The notes: generated from the letters alone by a model not told the origin. A stretch of DNA of 64,000 nucleotides from Qipengyuania nanhaisediminis (GCF_900115585.1 NZ_FOWZ01000004.1:186001-250000); one strand, 5' to 3'; counted from the stretch's first letter, positions 50,107 to 60,092 are shown. Program-made: numbers and translations.

Positions 50107-50247
50107 CTACCAGAGTGTCCGGATTGTCAGGACGAAGAGCAGGGCGATGAAGGCGAAGGCAAGGAGGCGTAGTATCCTGCCACGTCGGCTCGCCCTGATT
50201 TTCGTATTACCTTCGTAGACGTCGAACACGTCGAACAATCCCAGCAT
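50107..50247 (-). CDS. 46-residue single-pass membrane protein
   Basis: MLGLFDVFDVYEGNTKIRAS, then RRGRIL, then a hydrophobic helix LLAFAFIALLFVLTI, ending RTLW. Positive-inside charge predicts a cytoplasmic N-terminus. AGGGAGAGGG is an excellent ribosome-binding site nine or so bases before ATG 50247, supporting a real gene. It is 14 bases after ruvX, the last gene of the pyrE operon. Function unknown. Confidence 0.75.
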   Translation of the reverse strand: MLGLFDVFDVYEGNTKIRASRRGRILRLLAFAFIALLFVLTIRTLW

Positions 50248-50261
50248 TTGCGACCCTCTCC

Positions 50262-50747
50262 CTAAAAACCCCCTCCCGCCAGCGCGTCTATGGCGCCTTG
50301 CAGGATGACCGCTGCCGCATGGGCATCGATACGTTCGGCGCGCTTTGCCCGGCTCATGTCCTGTCCGATCATCGCGGCCTCCGCACTCGCGGTCGACCAG
50401 CGTTCGTCCCACAGCAGCACGGGTAAGTCCAGCGCGGTAGCAATGTTCCGTGCATAAGCCCGGCTGGCCTGGGCGCGGGGGCCCTCCTTGCCGTCCATGT
50501 TCCGGGGCAGGCCGATGACCACGCCTTGCACCGCGCGCTCCTTCACGATCTCGCGAAGCTTGCCGCAATCCTGGGTGAACTTGCCGCGCGGCAAGGTCTT
50601 GCCCGCCGTGGCAAAGCGCCATCCGGCATCGCACGTCGCAACGCCGATGGTCTTGGTGCCGAGATCGAGCGCGAGCAGAACCCCGCCGTCAGGCAGCAGG
50701 TCGCCGAATTCGAGCCGGTTGTCGGTTACGATTGCCGCGTCGTCCAT
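50262..50747 (-). CDS. ruvX: Putative pre-16S rRNA nuclease / Holliday-junction resolvase-like protein YqgF
   Basis: 161 residues of the RNase H fold. LLALDLGTKTIGVATCDAG holds the first catalytic aspartate; GVVIGLPRNMDGKEGPRAQA and VLLWDERWSTASAEAAM are family motifs, and RIDAHAAAVILQGAID supplies the last acid. YqgF matures the 5' end of 16S rRNA. ATG 50747 lies inside the DUF3089 gene's 3' end (22-base overlap). Confidence 0.94.
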   Translation of the reverse strand: MDDAAIVTDNRLEFGDLLPDGGVLLALDLGTKTIGVATCDAGWRFATAGKTLPRGKFTQDCGKLREIVKERAVQGVVIGLPRNMDGKEGPRAQASRAYARNIATALDLPVLLWDERWSTASAEAAMIGQDMSRAKRAERIDAHAAAVILQGAIDALAGGGF

Positions 50748-51967
50748 GTCCGCACCCGGTTGAGGACGTCTTCCTGCAGATTCTTCCAGAACAGCGGGAT
50801 GTCGTAGACGTGGTAATTGCCGCCCGGCAGCACGCCAGGGCCGAGATCGGGCGCATCCCCGATACGCAGGATGCCCGCTTCGTCGCAGCGCGCAGGAACG
50901 GCTCCCGGAACCAGCTCGGCGGAACTCATATCCGCGCTTGGCTTGAGCGTGCCGAGGTTGTCGGACGCAGGAGCAGATCCGCCGGTCATCCCGGTCAGCG
51001 GATTGACGCACAGGACGCTGTCGTCCTGGCCACGCGGACTGCCATCCAGCCCGGGTAGTGCACTGTAACGCTGCAGCAACTGCCCCGGATCGCCATCGTC
51101 GGTGAAGCTGATGAACGAGACGATGCAGCTCGCTTGTTCACCCGTGGCGCAGGCCGGATAGGGCAGGGACGGCAGGTCGTGCTCGACCGATATCGGCCAA
51201 CCCGGCGCATAGACCGCGGCGATGCGGTCACGCAGCGGCGTGTCGGCTACCTTCTCGCGCAGAAGGCGCAGGATATGGACGGAGCCCTGGCTGTGGCCTG
51301 CAAGGACGATCGGCTTGTCGGCATCCACGCTTTCAACGAAATAGTCGAACGCCTGCGCAATGTCGGCATAGGCGGCATCGATCGCGCGCGTCGCCTCGTC
51401 CTGCTCGGTCAGGAAGGCGCCCACGGCGGCCTGCCTGTACTTGGGTGCCCAGATCTCCTCGGCGCGATTGAAGGGACTTGCGAGGCCCCTCAGGAATACG
51501 CGAGCGAGCCGGTCGGTCTCGGCATCGTCGAGCGGCGCGTTCCATTCGCCCAGCGCGCCCTTGGTGTAGCTGGTGGGCGGTACGAAAAAGACTGCGAAGG
51601 AGGGCGTCTCGCTGGCGTCCGCAGCTTCGCCCCGCTCCGAGCCGATGGTGGCGAAAGGCGCGGGGCCGTCAATGCTCTGTTCGGCGGCGGGAGCTTCGGG
51701 CGAGGGCGTGCGGGTGGCAGGATCGGGTGCCAGCTGCGCGACGGCTGGCTGGTAGCGCGCCGGATCGTCGGTCCCGATGCCGGGCCGCGAATACCACATG
51801 GCGGGATCTTCATAGGCGTTGGCGGCGAGCGCTTCCTGCTCGACGAATTCACCGCGCGGCACGAAAGCGATCTCCGTCGCCTCGCGCCCATAGATCGCAA
51901 GCGCAATTGCGCCCACGATGATGATCGCGATGATGATCGCTACGAAATAGAGGAATTTGCGTGCCAT
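50726..51967 (-). CDS. DUF3089 lipase-like alpha/beta hydrolase, membrane anchored
   Basis: 413 residues. An N-terminal hydrophobic anchor (FLYFVAIIIAIIIVGAIALA) is followed by an extracytoplasmic domain. Nucleophile elbow PIVLAGHSQGSVHILRLLRE; later GWPISVEHDLPSLPYPAC; histidine near the end in GGNYHVYDIPLFWKNL. The family is predicted to hydrolyse esters, with no proven substrate. Direct neighbour of the AI-2E family gene. Confidence 0.87.
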   Translation of the reverse strand: MARKFLYFVAIIIAIIIVGAIALAIYGREATEIAFVPRGEFVEQEALAANAYEDPAMWYSRPGIGTDDPARYQPAVAQLAPDPATRTPSPEAPAAEQSIDGPAPFATIGSERGEAADASETPSFAVFFVPPTSYTKGALGEWNAPLDDAETDRLARVFLRGLASPFNRAEEIWAPKYRQAAVGAFLTEQDEATRAIDAAYADIAQAFDYFVESVDADKPIVLAGHSQGSVHILRLLREKVADTPLRDRIAAVYAPGWPISVEHDLPSLPYPACATGEQASCIVSFISFTDDGDPGQLLQRYSALPGLDGSPRGQDDSVLCVNPLTGMTGGSAPASDNLGTLKPSADMSSAELVPGAVPARCDEAGILRIGDAPDLGPGVLPGGNYHVYDIPLFWKNLQEDVLNRVRTWTTRQS

Positions 51968-51968
51968 T

Positions 51969-53078
51969 TCAGGCGTCTGCCTCCGTCATCTCTGCATCCG
52001 CGTCAAGCTTGCCCAACCGCTCTGATCGGCGTTCCAGCGCGACCTTGATCATCGCCAGCATCGGGTCGGCGAGCGCGAGGCCGAGGATGCCGAAGAGCAC
52101 CCCGAAGATCAGCTGGGCCGAAAGGACAAGGCCGGGCGCAAGGTCGACCGTCTTCTTGGCGATCATGGGCACCAGGATATAGCCGTCGAAGTTCTGGACG
52201 AGGAAATATACGAAGATCGTATAAAGACCCATGTCGACCCCGCCGGAAAAGCCGACAAGCACCATCAGCACGCCGGAGATGATCGCGCCGATGTTCGGGA
52301 TAAAGGCCAGTAGGCCCGTCAGCAGGCCGAGCAGGGCCGCCATCGGCACCCCGTAGAGGGCGAGCAGGGCCCAGGTGAAGATACCCTCAGCGATCATGCC
52401 GACCAACCGTCCGGCGAGCAGCCTGCGCATCGTATAGGCCTGGTAGCTGAGGGTGTCGTAGAACGCCTCGCGCTTGCTCGCCGGGACCATCCAGGCGACG
52501 CCGCGCTCGTAGATGCGCGGATCGATCGCGAAATAGACGCCGATGATGATAATCAGGAGCAGCGTCGTGACGCCACCGAAAAGGCCGCCGATTGCGCGGG
52601 TCACGGTCCCGACGCCGCTCATGAGATTGCCCAACATCGACTGGATGTCTTCTGTTCGCACGGCGAAGCCCTTGCCGCGCAGGTATTCCAGGAAACGCTC
52701 CAACTGCATTTCGATGATCGAGGGGAATTCGGCCGCCTGCTGCGAAATCTGCGAGCCTGCGAAGTAGACGAGCCAGACCAGGAAGGCCGTTGCCAGCAGC
52801 AGGACGATGGCCACGCGCCAGTTGCGGCCGATGGGCAGGGCGCGACCCAGCAGGCGCGAGCCGCCATCGATCAGGGCTGCGAAGACCATCGCACCGAAAA
52901 TGACGAGCAGCGATTGCGACAAATGGACCGCAAGCGCGATCAGGCCAATGACGAGGCCCCAAGTCAATGCGCGGGCCGCCTCGAACCGGATGCGCGGGTC
53001 GCCTATGCGTGTGGGGCTAGCACCCGGATTGTCGTCTTCTGCCGCCAGGCCGGGGTGCGCGGCTTTGTTTTCAGGCAT
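51969..53078 (-). CDS. AI-2E family transporter
   Basis: 369 residues with about eight membrane segments. SLLVIFGAMVFAALIDGG, then GVYFAIDPRIYERGVAWMVP, then LLTGLLAFIPNIGAIISGVL and FVYFLVQNFDGYILVPMIAK, are the PerM/TqsA signature. Members export signals or act as Na+/H+ antiporters; function here is unassigned. Its start directly follows the lepB stop. Confidence 0.92.
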   Translation of the reverse strand: MPENKAAHPGLAAEDDNPGASPTRIGDPRIRFEAARALTWGLVIGLIALAVHLSQSLLVIFGAMVFAALIDGGSRLLGRALPIGRNWRVAIVLLLATAFLVWLVYFAGSQISQQAAEFPSIIEMQLERFLEYLRGKGFAVRTEDIQSMLGNLMSGVGTVTRAIGGLFGGVTTLLLIIIIGVYFAIDPRIYERGVAWMVPASKREAFYDTLSYQAYTMRRLLAGRLVGMIAEGIFTWALLALYGVPMAALLGLLTGLLAFIPNIGAIISGVLMVLVGFSGGVDMGLYTIFVYFLVQNFDGYILVPMIAKKTVDLAPGLVLSAQLIFGVLFGILGLALADPMLAMIKVALERRSERLGKLDADAEMTEADA

Positions 53079-53942
53079 TTATCCTTCGGGCTCCTGCGCT
53101 ATGGCAGGTCGCAGAGTGGTCCAGGAACGGTTTTCGCGCAAGCTGGTAAACCAGGTCACAGGATTGAGCGAGGTCGTGCCGTCGAGCGAGAAGGTGATGA
53201 ATTCCGCACGCCCGCCGATGTTTTCCAGCGGCACCGGGCCGAGGAGTCCGCGCGAGGAATTGAGTTCGCGGCTGTCGGAAGAATGATCGCGATTGTCGCC
53301 CATCACGAAGACTTCGCCTTCTGGAATGGTCATCGGGCCGAAATTGTCGAGCTGCGTGCGCGTGTGGTCGATGACAAGGTAGTTCGCCCCGTTCGGCAGC
53401 GTTTCGCGCAGGACCGGCACGCGGCAGACCGGCTTGCCATCATCGTCGGTCACCAGAAAGCTCGGATCGCCGAAGCCCCAGCAGGTGGAGTTCGCATCGA
53501 CCGGCAGGTCACGCGCGGGCTCGACTTCCTGCGGGACGGGCTGGCCGTTCAATTCGATACGGCCATTGACCACCGCGATCGTATCGCCGGGCAGCGCGAC
53601 GACGCGCTTGATATAATCCTCGTCGCGCTCCGGGTGGACCGGAATGACGATATCCCCGTATTCGGGCGTCGATCCGGCAACCCGCCAGTCGCCGCGCGGC
53701 GCGAGGTGGAAACTGACCGATGACCAGTTCCAGCCATAGGGATATTTGCTCACGACCAGCCGGTCGCCGACCAGCAGGTTAGGCAGCATCGATTCTGACG
53801 GGATATAGAACGGCTTCGCAATGAAGCTGTGGAACGCGAAGACGGCGAGCAGCATCAGCGCCAGGCCGCGGATTTCCGCGAACCAGTTTACCTTCTCGTC
53901 TTGCTTGTCGGATTTTGTCACGGCCGGTGTGTCGATACTCAA
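53079..53942 (-). CDS. lepB: Signal peptidase I
   Basis: 287 residues from TTG 53942, whose TTGA overlaps the acpS stop. One membrane segment ([17 protein letters not shown]), catalytic serine in [19 protein letters not shown], catalytic lysine in [16 protein letters not shown], and [12 protein letters not shown] near the end. It cleaves signal peptides of exported proteins, such as the receptors in this window. Starts at GTG 53921 or an ATG inside acpS are less likely. Confidence 0.95.
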   Translation of the reverse strand: MSIDTPAVTKSDKQDEKVNWFAEIRGLALMLLAVFAFHSFIAKPFYIPSESMLPNLLVGDRLVVSKYPYGWNWSSVSFHLAPRGDWRVAGSTPEYGDIVIPVHPERDEDYIKRVVALPGDTIAVVNGRIELNGQPVPQEVEPARDLPVDANSTCWGFGDPSFLVTDDDGKPVCRVPVLRETLPNGANYLVIDHTRTQLDNFGPMTIPEGEVFVMGDNRDHSSDSRELNSSRGLLGPVPLENIGGRAEFITFSLDGTTSLNPVTWFTSLRENRSWTTLRPAIAQEPEG

Positions 53943-54340
53943 GCGGGATGGGCCTCGATGATGACGAAGGCCTGTGCCCATGGATGGTCGTCGGTGAGGG
54001 TGAGATGAATGCGCGGCTCATGGCCGTGCGGGACCATTTCGGCAAGCCTTTGTGCAGCGCCGCCCTCCAGCGCCAGTGTAGGGGCGCCAGAAGGGGCGTT
54101 CACCACGCCGATATGTTTCATGAAGACCCCGCGACGAAAGCCGGTCCCGACCGCTTTGGAGAAAGCTTCCTTTGCGGCAAAGCGCTTCGCGTAGGTGCCG
54201 GCGATGGTGAAGGGGCGCTTGCGGGCCTTGGCTCGTTCTATCTCGGTGAAGACGCGCAGTTCGAATCGTTCGCCATAGCGGTCGAGCGAATTCTGGATCC
54301 GCTCGATATTGCACAGGTCGGAGCCCATTCCGATGATCAT
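53939..54340 (-). CDS. acpS: Holo-[acyl-carrier-protein] synthase
   Basis: 133 residues. [20 protein letters not shown] with the metal-binding aspartate, and [19 protein letters not shown] with the catalytic glutamate, are the AcpS motifs. It transfers phosphopantetheine from CoA to ACP for fatty acid synthesis. Coupled by ATGA to the upstream small membrane protein and by TTGA to lepB, a common pdxJ-acpS-lepB order. Confidence 0.96.
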   Translation of the reverse strand: MIIGMGSDLCNIERIQNSLDRYGERFELRVFTEIERAKARKRPFTIAGTYAKRFAAKEAFSKAVGTGFRRGVFMKHIGVVNAPSGAPTLALEGGAAQRLAEMVPHGHEPRIHLTLTDDHPWAQAFVIIEAHPA

Positions 54341-54609
54341 GCTGCCCTCGAAATCATGACGGTGAGGATGATCAGCATCATCCAGTGAATGAAGACCTGG
54401 CTCTTGACCAGGGGGTGGTCGATTTCGCCCTTTGAGCGCTTAAACGCGCCAGCATAGCCGATCACCTGGATGATCGGCCAGCCGATCGCAAATGCGAGCG
54501 CAGTCTGCTGCGAGACCGCGAAGGCCAGCAATCCGATGCTCAAGAGGAAAGGGATGACGCCTGCGAGCGCCCAAAGCTGTTCCTTGCCGGACAGCGCGGC
54601 CTTGCTCAC
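54337..54609 (-). CDS. 90-residue membrane protein of unknown function
   Basis: Starts at GTG 54609 (GTGA overlap with the pdxJ stop). Three hydrophobic segments: [38 protein letters not shown] and [15 protein letters not shown], separated by [14 protein letters not shown]. No family is recognised beyond a small conserved-looking membrane protein between pdxJ and acpS. Tight coupling on both sides makes it a real gene. Confidence 0.8.
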   Translation of the reverse strand: MSKAALSGKEQLWALAGVIPFLLSIGLLAFAVSQQTALAFAIGWPIIQVIGYAGAFKRSKGEIDHPLVKSQVFIHWMMLIILTVMISRAA

Positions 54610-55346
54610 CGGGCTTCGTCCATCAGTTCGCGCATATGGCGTACCGCGCTTTCGAGCCCGACGAAAACGGCCTCGCCCACCAGGTAATGTCCGATGTTGA
54701 GTTCGGCGATCTGGGGAATGGCGGCGATCGGCTGGACGTTCTCGTAAGTGAGGCCGTGACCTGCGTGCGGTTCGATGCCGTTCTTGGCAGCAAGGGCGGC
54801 CATGTCGGAAATCCGCTTCAGTTCGCGGGCCAGCTTGTCGCTGTCGCCGTCGAGATGGGCATGGGCATATTCGCCGGTGTGGAATTCCACGACCGGAACG
54901 CCGAGCTTGAGCGCGGCGTCGAGCTGGCGCTCGTCCGCCTCTATGAACAATGACACGCGGATGCCGTTGTCTTTAAGTTTCCACACGATGGGCGCCAGCG
55001 TATTGTGCTGGCCAGCGGCGTCTAAGCCACCCTCGGTGGTGCGCTCCTCGCGCTTTTCCGGGACGATGCAGGCGGCATGCGGCTTGTGGGCCAAGGCGAT
55101 CTCGAGCATTTCCTCGGTCGCTGCCATTTCCAGGTTTAGCGGGAGGTCAGTTGCCTCCTGGATTCGCCTCAGGTCGGCATCGCGGATGTGGCGCCGGTCT
55201 TCGCGCAGATGCGCGGTGATCCCGTCTCCGCCGACGCGCGCCACGATCTCCGCCGCGCGCACCGGATCGGGATGGTCGCCGCCGCGCGCATTGCGGATGG
55301 TGGCGACGTGATCGATGTTCACGCCGAGGCGGAGCGGGCGGGTCAT
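54606..55346 (-). CDS. pdxJ: Pyridoxine 5'-phosphate synthase
   Basis: 246 residues. [20 protein letters not shown] is the N-terminal signature; [17 protein letters not shown] and [15 protein letters not shown] are active-site loops, and [17 protein letters not shown] closes the barrel. It condenses 1-deoxyxylulose-5-phosphate with aminoacetone phosphate to pyridoxine 5'-phosphate. ATGA overlap with pyrE upstream. Confidence 0.97.
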   Translation of the reverse strand: MTRPLRLGVNIDHVATIRNARGGDHPDPVRAAEIVARVGGDGITAHLREDRRHIRDADLRRIQEATDLPLNLEMAATEEMLEIALAHKPHAACIVPEKREERTTEGGLDAAGQHNTLAPIVWKLKDNGIRVSLFIEADERQLDAALKLGVPVVEFHTGEYAHAHLDGDSDKLARELKRISDMAALAAKNGIEPHAGHGLTYENVQPIAAIPQIAELNIGHYLVGEAVFVGLESAVRHMRELMDEAR

Positions 55347-55924
55347 GCCGCGCGGCTACCCGGTTTCGTTACTTCGATGGCGGCGAGTTCTTCGGGCAAA
55401 TCTTCCTCGTCATAGGTCGGGAAGTTGATATCGATCAGCGGGAAGAACGGCACGCCCAGATCGGCAGAGCCGTTGCTGCGATCGACCAGCGATACCTCGG
55501 CGATCACTTCGCCGCCCTCGCGGCCCACGGCGGCAATAGCCTCCCGGCTGGAAAGACCTGTGGTAACGACGTCCTCCACCATCAGCACCTTGGCACCCGG
55601 CTCGATCCGGAAGCCGCGGCGCAGGTGGAATTCGCCTTCGGGCCGTTCCAGGAACATTGCGTCCTTGCCCAGCGCACGTCCCATTTCCTGCCCGATAATG
55701 ATGCCGCCCATCGCGGGGCTGACCACGACGTCGATCTCGTTGCGGATCTCGCGCGGGATCTTCTGCGCCAGCGCCAGCGCCAGCCTGCCGGCCCGGTCGG
55801 GGTTCATCAGCACCCGCGCGCATTGCAGGTAATGGCCGCTGTGCTTGCCGCTGGAGAGCTTGAAATGGCCTTCGAGCAGGGCTTCGCTGGCGCGGAATTC
55901 GGAGAGGATTTCATCTTCTGTCAT
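55343..55924 (-). CDS. pyrE: Orotate phosphoribosyltransferase
   Basis: 193 residues from ATG 55924 ([20 protein letters not shown]). [17 protein letters not shown] binds orotate and the PRPP loop is [18 protein letters not shown]. It makes OMP in pyrimidine synthesis. It heads a nine-gene leftward operon reaching to 50107. An in-frame ATG further upstream is dismissed since it overlaps the divergent coxB promoter. Confidence 0.96.
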   Translation of the reverse strand: MTEDEILSEFRASEALLEGHFKLSSGKHSGHYLQCARVLMNPDRAGRLALALAQKIPREIRNEIDVVVSPAMGGIIIGQEMGRALGKDAMFLERPEGEFHLRRGFRIEPGAKVLMVEDVVTTGLSSREAIAAVGREGGEVIAEVSLVDRSNGSADLGVPFFPLIDINFPTYDEEDLPEELAAIEVTKPGSRAA

Positions 55925-56001
55925 GTCACCGTGGCTCAAAGCGCGTCCGGCCCGATTGCGCAAGAGGCAATGCAGGATGCACATTTTTCTGCCCCCAACG
56001 C

Positions 56002-56030
56002 TTGAGGCGTGCGCCATGTCTATCTATAGG
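56002..56030 (+). promoter_or_regulatory. Predicted sigma-70 promoter of coxB
   Basis: TTGAGG (-35), 17-base spacer, TATAGG (-10), each four of six consensus bases at ideal spacing. The start point would be near 56037, about 110 bases before the coxB ATG. Confidence 0.45.
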
Positions 56031-56148
56031 GCGGCCCAACCGGGCCCTTGTTGCAGGGTCGCTTGCCCCTGCGCCGTTAGTTGAGTTTCGGCATATGCAA
56101 CGTGGGATTTGCCCGGACGATGACATGACACGAAAGAGTGCCAAGACG

Positions 56149-57201
56149 ATGAAATTCCTCGGTTTCCACCGGATTGTCGCCAGCCTGGTAATGGCGTTCG
56201 CCCTGGTCTTCGGATCGCAGGCAGCGATTGCGCAGGATGCTGCAGAAGCTACCGCCACCGAACAGCTCGAATCTGTCGATCCGGCAGAGGCAGCGGACGT
56301 TGCCTATCCGGGTGCCGTTACGGAAGGTAGCGGAGCCTACACGCCGATGAAGCCGACCGAAGGTATCGGCATGCCGGTGGACGCAGGCCTCGATATCCAG
56401 CAGCAGTTCTCGGAAACCGGCGAATTTGCTTACGGCCTGCACATCGGCCTGATCTGGGTCATGGTCGCGATCAGCCTCTTCGTGCTCGTGCTGATGCTCT
56501 ACACGATTTTCCGTTTCCGCCGCTCGGCGAACCCGACGCCTTCGAAGACCAGCCACAACACGCTGATCGAAGTCATCTGGACGGTTGTTCCGGCCCTCAT
56601 CCTGCTTGCCATCGCGATCCCCTCGATCACGCTGATCGCCAAGCAGTACGAGCCGATCCCGAAGGATGCCATCACCATCAAGGCGACCGGCTACCAGTGG
56701 TATTGGGGCTATACCTATCCCGACAATGGCGAGTTCGAGATCATTTCGAACATGCTCGACGACGCGGAAGCAGAAGCGCGTGGCGAACCCAAGCAGCTTG
56801 CCGTCGACAACCGCATGGTCGTTCCGGTCGGCGTTCCGATCCGCATGCAGATCACCGCTGCCGACGTGATCCACTCCTTCGCCGTGCCGAGCCTGTGGTT
56901 CAAGCTCGACGCCGTTCCGGGTCGTCTCAACGAGAAGATCCTGATGGTCGAGAAGCCGGGCGTTTATTACGGCCAGTGCTCCGAACTGTGCGGCGCCCGT
57001 CACGCCTACATGCCCATCACGGTTGAGGCGCTTCCGCTGGAGCAGTACAACCAGTGGGTCCTCGCACAGGGCGGCACGATCGCTGGCGCAGAGGAAACCG
57101 GTGATCTCGACGCGGAGCTCGCTCCGGGACAGGAACCGGAAAGCACTGTCGAAGGTGCTGCCGGTGCCGGCGAATTCCCGGTCGAGAACCCGACCACCTG
57201 A
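56149..57201 (+). CDS. coxB: Cytochrome c oxidase subunit II
   Basis: About 350 residues. The signal peptide MKFLGFHRIVASLVMAFALV continues to an AIAQ cleavage site; two transmembrane helices follow. The CuA site is complete: QCSELCGARHAYMPI with both cysteines, the histidine and methionine, plus an upstream histidine in ADVIHSFAVPSLWFK. GYQWYWGYTYP is the aromatic electron-entry segment. ATG 56125 is an alternative start. It accepts electrons from cytochrome c and passes them to subunit I, 54 bases downstream. Confidence 0.96.
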   Translation: MKFLGFHRIVASLVMAFALVFGSQAAIAQDAAEATATEQLESVDPAEAADVAYPGAVTEGSGAYTPMKPTEGIGMPVDAGLDIQQQFSETGEFAYGLHIGLIWVMVAISLFVLVLMLYTIFRFRRSANPTPSKTSHNTLIEVIWTVVPALILLAIAIPSITLIAKQYEPIPKDAITIKATGYQWYWGYTYPDNGEFEIISNMLDDAEAEARGEPKQLAVDNRMVVPVGVPIRMQITAADVIHSFAVPSLWFKLDAVPGRLNEKILMVEKPGVYYGQCSELCGARHAYMPITVEALPLEQYNQWVLAQGGTIAGAEETGDLDAELAPGQEPESTVEGAAGAGEFPVENPTT

Positions 57202-57255
57202 TTACGCTTTTAGATTCCAGTCCGCTGACGATAACGCATTCGAGAGTATAGCAAG

Positions 57256-58971
57256 ATGGCCACTACCGCCGACAGCTTCCAGGCCCACGACGACCACCAC
57301 GCGCATGATGCCGACCACAAGCCCGGCTTCTTCGCGCGCTGGTTCATGTCCACGAACCACAAGGACATCGGTACGCTCTACCTGATCTTCGCGATTATCG
57401 CGGGCATCGTCGGTGGCGCGATCTCGGGCATCATGCGCGCAGAACTCGCCGAACCCGGCATCCAGTACCTCCAGTATTGGGCGCAGCTGATGGGTGGCGC
57501 TGCCGACATCGACAGTGCACTGCACATGTGGAACGTGTTCATTACCGCGCACGGCCTGATCATGGTCTTCTTCATGGTCATGCCTGCAATGATCGGCGGC
57601 TTCGGCAACTGGTTCGTGCCGCTCATGATCGGCGCGCCCGACATGGCGTTCCCGCGCATGAACAACATCTCGTTCTGGCTGACCGTGGCAGGCTTCCTGT
57701 CGCTGCTCTTCTCGCTCTTCGTTCCCGGCGGTATCGGGCCGGGTGCGGGTGTGGGCTGGACCGTTTACGCACCGCTTTCGACCTCCGGCTCCACCGGTCC
57801 GGCAGTCGACTTCGCGATCTTCTCGCTGCACCTTGCAGGCGCAGGCTCGATCCTGGGTGCCACCAACTTCATCACCACCATCTTCAACATGCGTGCGCCG
57901 GGCATGACCCTGCACAAGATGCCGCTGTTCGTATGGTCGGTGCTGGTCACTGCCTTCCTGCTGCTGCTGGCCCTGCCGGTTCTTGCGGCGGCAATCACCA
58001 TGCTGATTACCGACCGTAACTTCGGCACGACCTTCTTCGATCCTGCAGGCGGCGGCGATCCGATCCTTTACCAGCACCTGTTCTGGTTCTTCGGTCACCC
58101 CGAAGTGTACATCATGATCCTGCCGGGCTTCGGCATGATCTCGCAGATCGTTGCAACCTTCAGCCGCAAGCCGGTCTTCGGCTACCTCGGCATGGCCTAC
58201 GCCATGGTCGCGATCGGCGTCGTCGGCTTCGTCGTGTGGGCCCACCACATGTACACCGTCGGCCTCGACGTGAACACGAAGATGTACTTCACCGCAGCGA
58301 CCATGGTCATCGCGGTCCCGACCGGCGTGAAGATCTTCAGCTGGATCGCCACGATGTGGGGCGGCTCGATCGAGTTCAAGTCGCCGATGGTCTGGGCGCT
58401 GGGCTTCATCTTCCTATTCACCGTGGGCGGCGTGACCGGCGTCTATCTCGCCAATGGCGGCGTGGACGACGTGGTGCACGACACCTACTTCGTGGTTGCC
58501 CACTTCCACTACGTGCTGTCGATGGGCGCCGTGTTCTCGATGTTCGCCGGTTTCTACTACTGGTTCCCGAAGATGAGCGGCCGGATGCACTCCGAACTGC
58601 TTTCGCATCTCCACTTCTGGGGCTTCTTCATCGGCGTGAACGTGATCTTCTTCCCGCAGCACTTCCTGGGCTGGCAGGGCATGCCGCGCCGCTATCCGGA
58701 CTATGCGGACGCCTACACCTACTGGAACGAGATCAGCACCTTCGGCTACATGATCATGGCAGCATCGATGGTCCTGTTCTTCGTGAACATCGTTTATGCC
58801 TTCGTGGCCGGCAAGAAGGCCGAAGCGAACTATTGGGGCGAAGGCGCGACGACGCTCGAATGGAGCCTGTCGAGCCCGCCGCCGTTCCACCAGTTCAGCG
58901 AACTTCCGGTGATCGAAGAGCATCACGACCACCACGACCACATTGGCGACGCCAAGCCTGCAACGGCCTGA
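57256..58971 (+). CDS. coxA: Cytochrome c oxidase subunit I (aa3 type)
   Basis: 571 residues, 12 membrane helices. [18 protein letters not shown] (H281, E283, Y285) has the CuB histidine, the D-channel glutamate and the cross-linked tyrosine of A1-type oxidases. [15 protein letters not shown] has the CuB histidine pair, and [19 protein letters not shown] the heme ligands. It reduces O2 to water and pumps protons. The N-terminus is His/Asp-rich ([13 protein letters not shown]), as is the C-terminus ([11 protein letters not shown]). A strong terminator follows. Confidence 0.98.
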   Translation: MATTADSFQAHDDHHAHDADHKPGFFARWFMSTNHKDIGTLYLIFAIIAGIVGGAISGIMRAELAEPGIQYLQYWAQLMGGAADIDSALHMWNVFITAHGLIMVFFMVMPAMIGGFGNWFVPLMIGAPDMAFPRMNNISFWLTVAGFLSLLFSLFVPGGIGPGAGVGWTVYAPLSTSGSTGPAVDFAIFSLHLAGAGSILGATNFITTIFNMRAPGMTLHKMPLFVWSVLVTAFLLLLALPVLAAAITMLITDRNFGTTFFDPAGGGDPILYQHLFWFFGHPEVYIMILPGFGMISQIVATFSRKPVFGYLGMAYAMVAIGVVGFVVWAHHMYTVGLDVNTKMYFTAATMVIAVPTGVKIFSWIATMWGGSIEFKSPMVWALGFIFLFTVGGVTGVYLANGGVDDVVHDTYFVVAHFHYVLSMGAVFSMFAGFYYWFPKMSGRMHSELLSHLHFWGFFIGVNVIFFPQHFLGWQGMPRRYPDYADAYTYWNEISTFGYMIMAASMVLFFVNIVYAFVAGKKAEANYWGEGATTLEWSLSSPPPFHQFSELPVIEEHHDHHDHIGDAKPATA

Positions 58972-58998
58972 TCGTAGCTATAGCTGGACATGACGAAG

Positions 58999-59033
58999 CG
59001 GCCGGTCCCATGAGGGATCGGCCGTTTTGTTTT
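58999..59033 (+). terminator. Rho-independent terminator after coxA
   Basis: CGGCCGGTCCC / GGGATCGGCCG (11 pairs, one G-U) around ATGA, followed by TTTTGTTTT. It starts 28 bases after the coxA stop and should separate coxBA from the rest of the oxidase genes. Confidence 0.88.
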
Positions 59034-59052
59034 GCGCGAAGGAAAAGCCCGA

Positions 59053-60012
59053 ATGCCTGAAATGCGGATGATCGACGTCGGAGAGCTGAGCCTGCGATGT
59101 GCGCTCGAGGGCGAAGGTCCTCTCGTCATCATGGTGCACGGTTTTCCGGAAAGCTGGTACAGCTGGCGGCATCAGATCGGACCGATCGCGGAGGCAGGCT
59201 TTACAGCCTGTGCGATCGATGTGCGCGGCTATGGGGGATCGGACAAGCCGCATCCGATCGAAGCCTACGCGCTCGAACGTATCGTAGGGGATTTGGTGGG
59301 CCTGAAAATGGCCTTGCAGCCGAGCCAGCCCGCGATCCTGATCGGGCACGATTGGGGCGCGCCCATCGTGTGGAACACCGCGCTCACCCATCCGGAACAC
59401 TTCCGCGCCGTCGCCGGGCTGTCGGTACCGTTTGCAGGAGTACCCCAGCGCCCCTTTACCGAGGTGTTTCACGAGCACTTCACCTCGCAGGGAAAGTATT
59501 TCTACCAGGAGTACTTCCAGGCCGAGGGCGTGGCCGAAGCGGAAGCCGAGAAGGACCCGCGCGACTGGGTGCACCGGATGATGTACTCGATCAGCGGCGA
59601 CGTGCCCCCGGGCAGCTATTGGGACAAGCCCTATGGCGCGACCTTCCTCGAAGGGCTTCCCGATCCGGAACCCGTCCCCTGGCTTACCGACGATGACCTC
59701 GATTTCTACGAGGCCGAGTTCAAGTCATCAGGCTTTCGCGGTCCGCTCAACCGATATCGCAATCACGAGCGGGATTTCGAATGGTTGCAGGGCTGGAAGG
59801 GTAAGCGCATCGAACAGCCTGCGCTCTTCATCGGCGGTACGCGCGACCCGGCGACCTTCCTGTTCGGCGCCGTGACAGATCCCGTCGGCATGATGAAATT
59901 CTTCGCTCCGAAAATCGAAGGCCACATCCTCGACAATGTCGGCCACTGGACGCAGCAGGAACGGCCGGAGGAGGTCAATCGCATCCTGCTCGAATGGCTC
60001 GCAAGGCTATGA
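59053..60012 (+). CDS. Alpha/beta hydrolase, soluble epoxide-hydrolase type
   Basis: 319 residues. MVHGFPESWYSWRHQIGPIA (HGFPE oxyanion motif), ILIGHDWGAPIVWNTALTHP (Asp nucleophile in GHDWG), RGYGGSDKP, and histidine in LDNVGHWTQQERPEEV. Typical of soluble epoxide hydrolases. AAGGA lies ten bases before ATG 59053; a TTG seven codons earlier falls in the terminator. It is out of place between coxA and ctaB and not an oxidase assembly factor by sequence. Confidence 0.92.
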   Translation: MPEMRMIDVGELSLRCALEGEGPLVIMVHGFPESWYSWRHQIGPIAEAGFTACAIDVRGYGGSDKPHPIEAYALERIVGDLVGLKMALQPSQPAILIGHDWGAPIVWNTALTHPEHFRAVAGLSVPFAGVPQRPFTEVFHEHFTSQGKYFYQEYFQAEGVAEAEAEKDPRDWVHRMMYSISGDVPPGSYWDKPYGATFLEGLPDPEPVPWLTDDDLDFYEAEFKSSGFRGPLNRYRNHERDFEWLQGWKGKRIEQPALFIGGTRDPATFLFGAVTDPVGMMKFFAPKIEGHILDNVGHWTQQERPEEVNRILLEWLARL

Positions 60013-60092
60013 GGGCGCAGGAGGCGATCCGCCTTCCCGAGACGGCTTGGACAGCGCCTCCTAACAGGGTATAGGCGGCGCCAGCGAATCCC

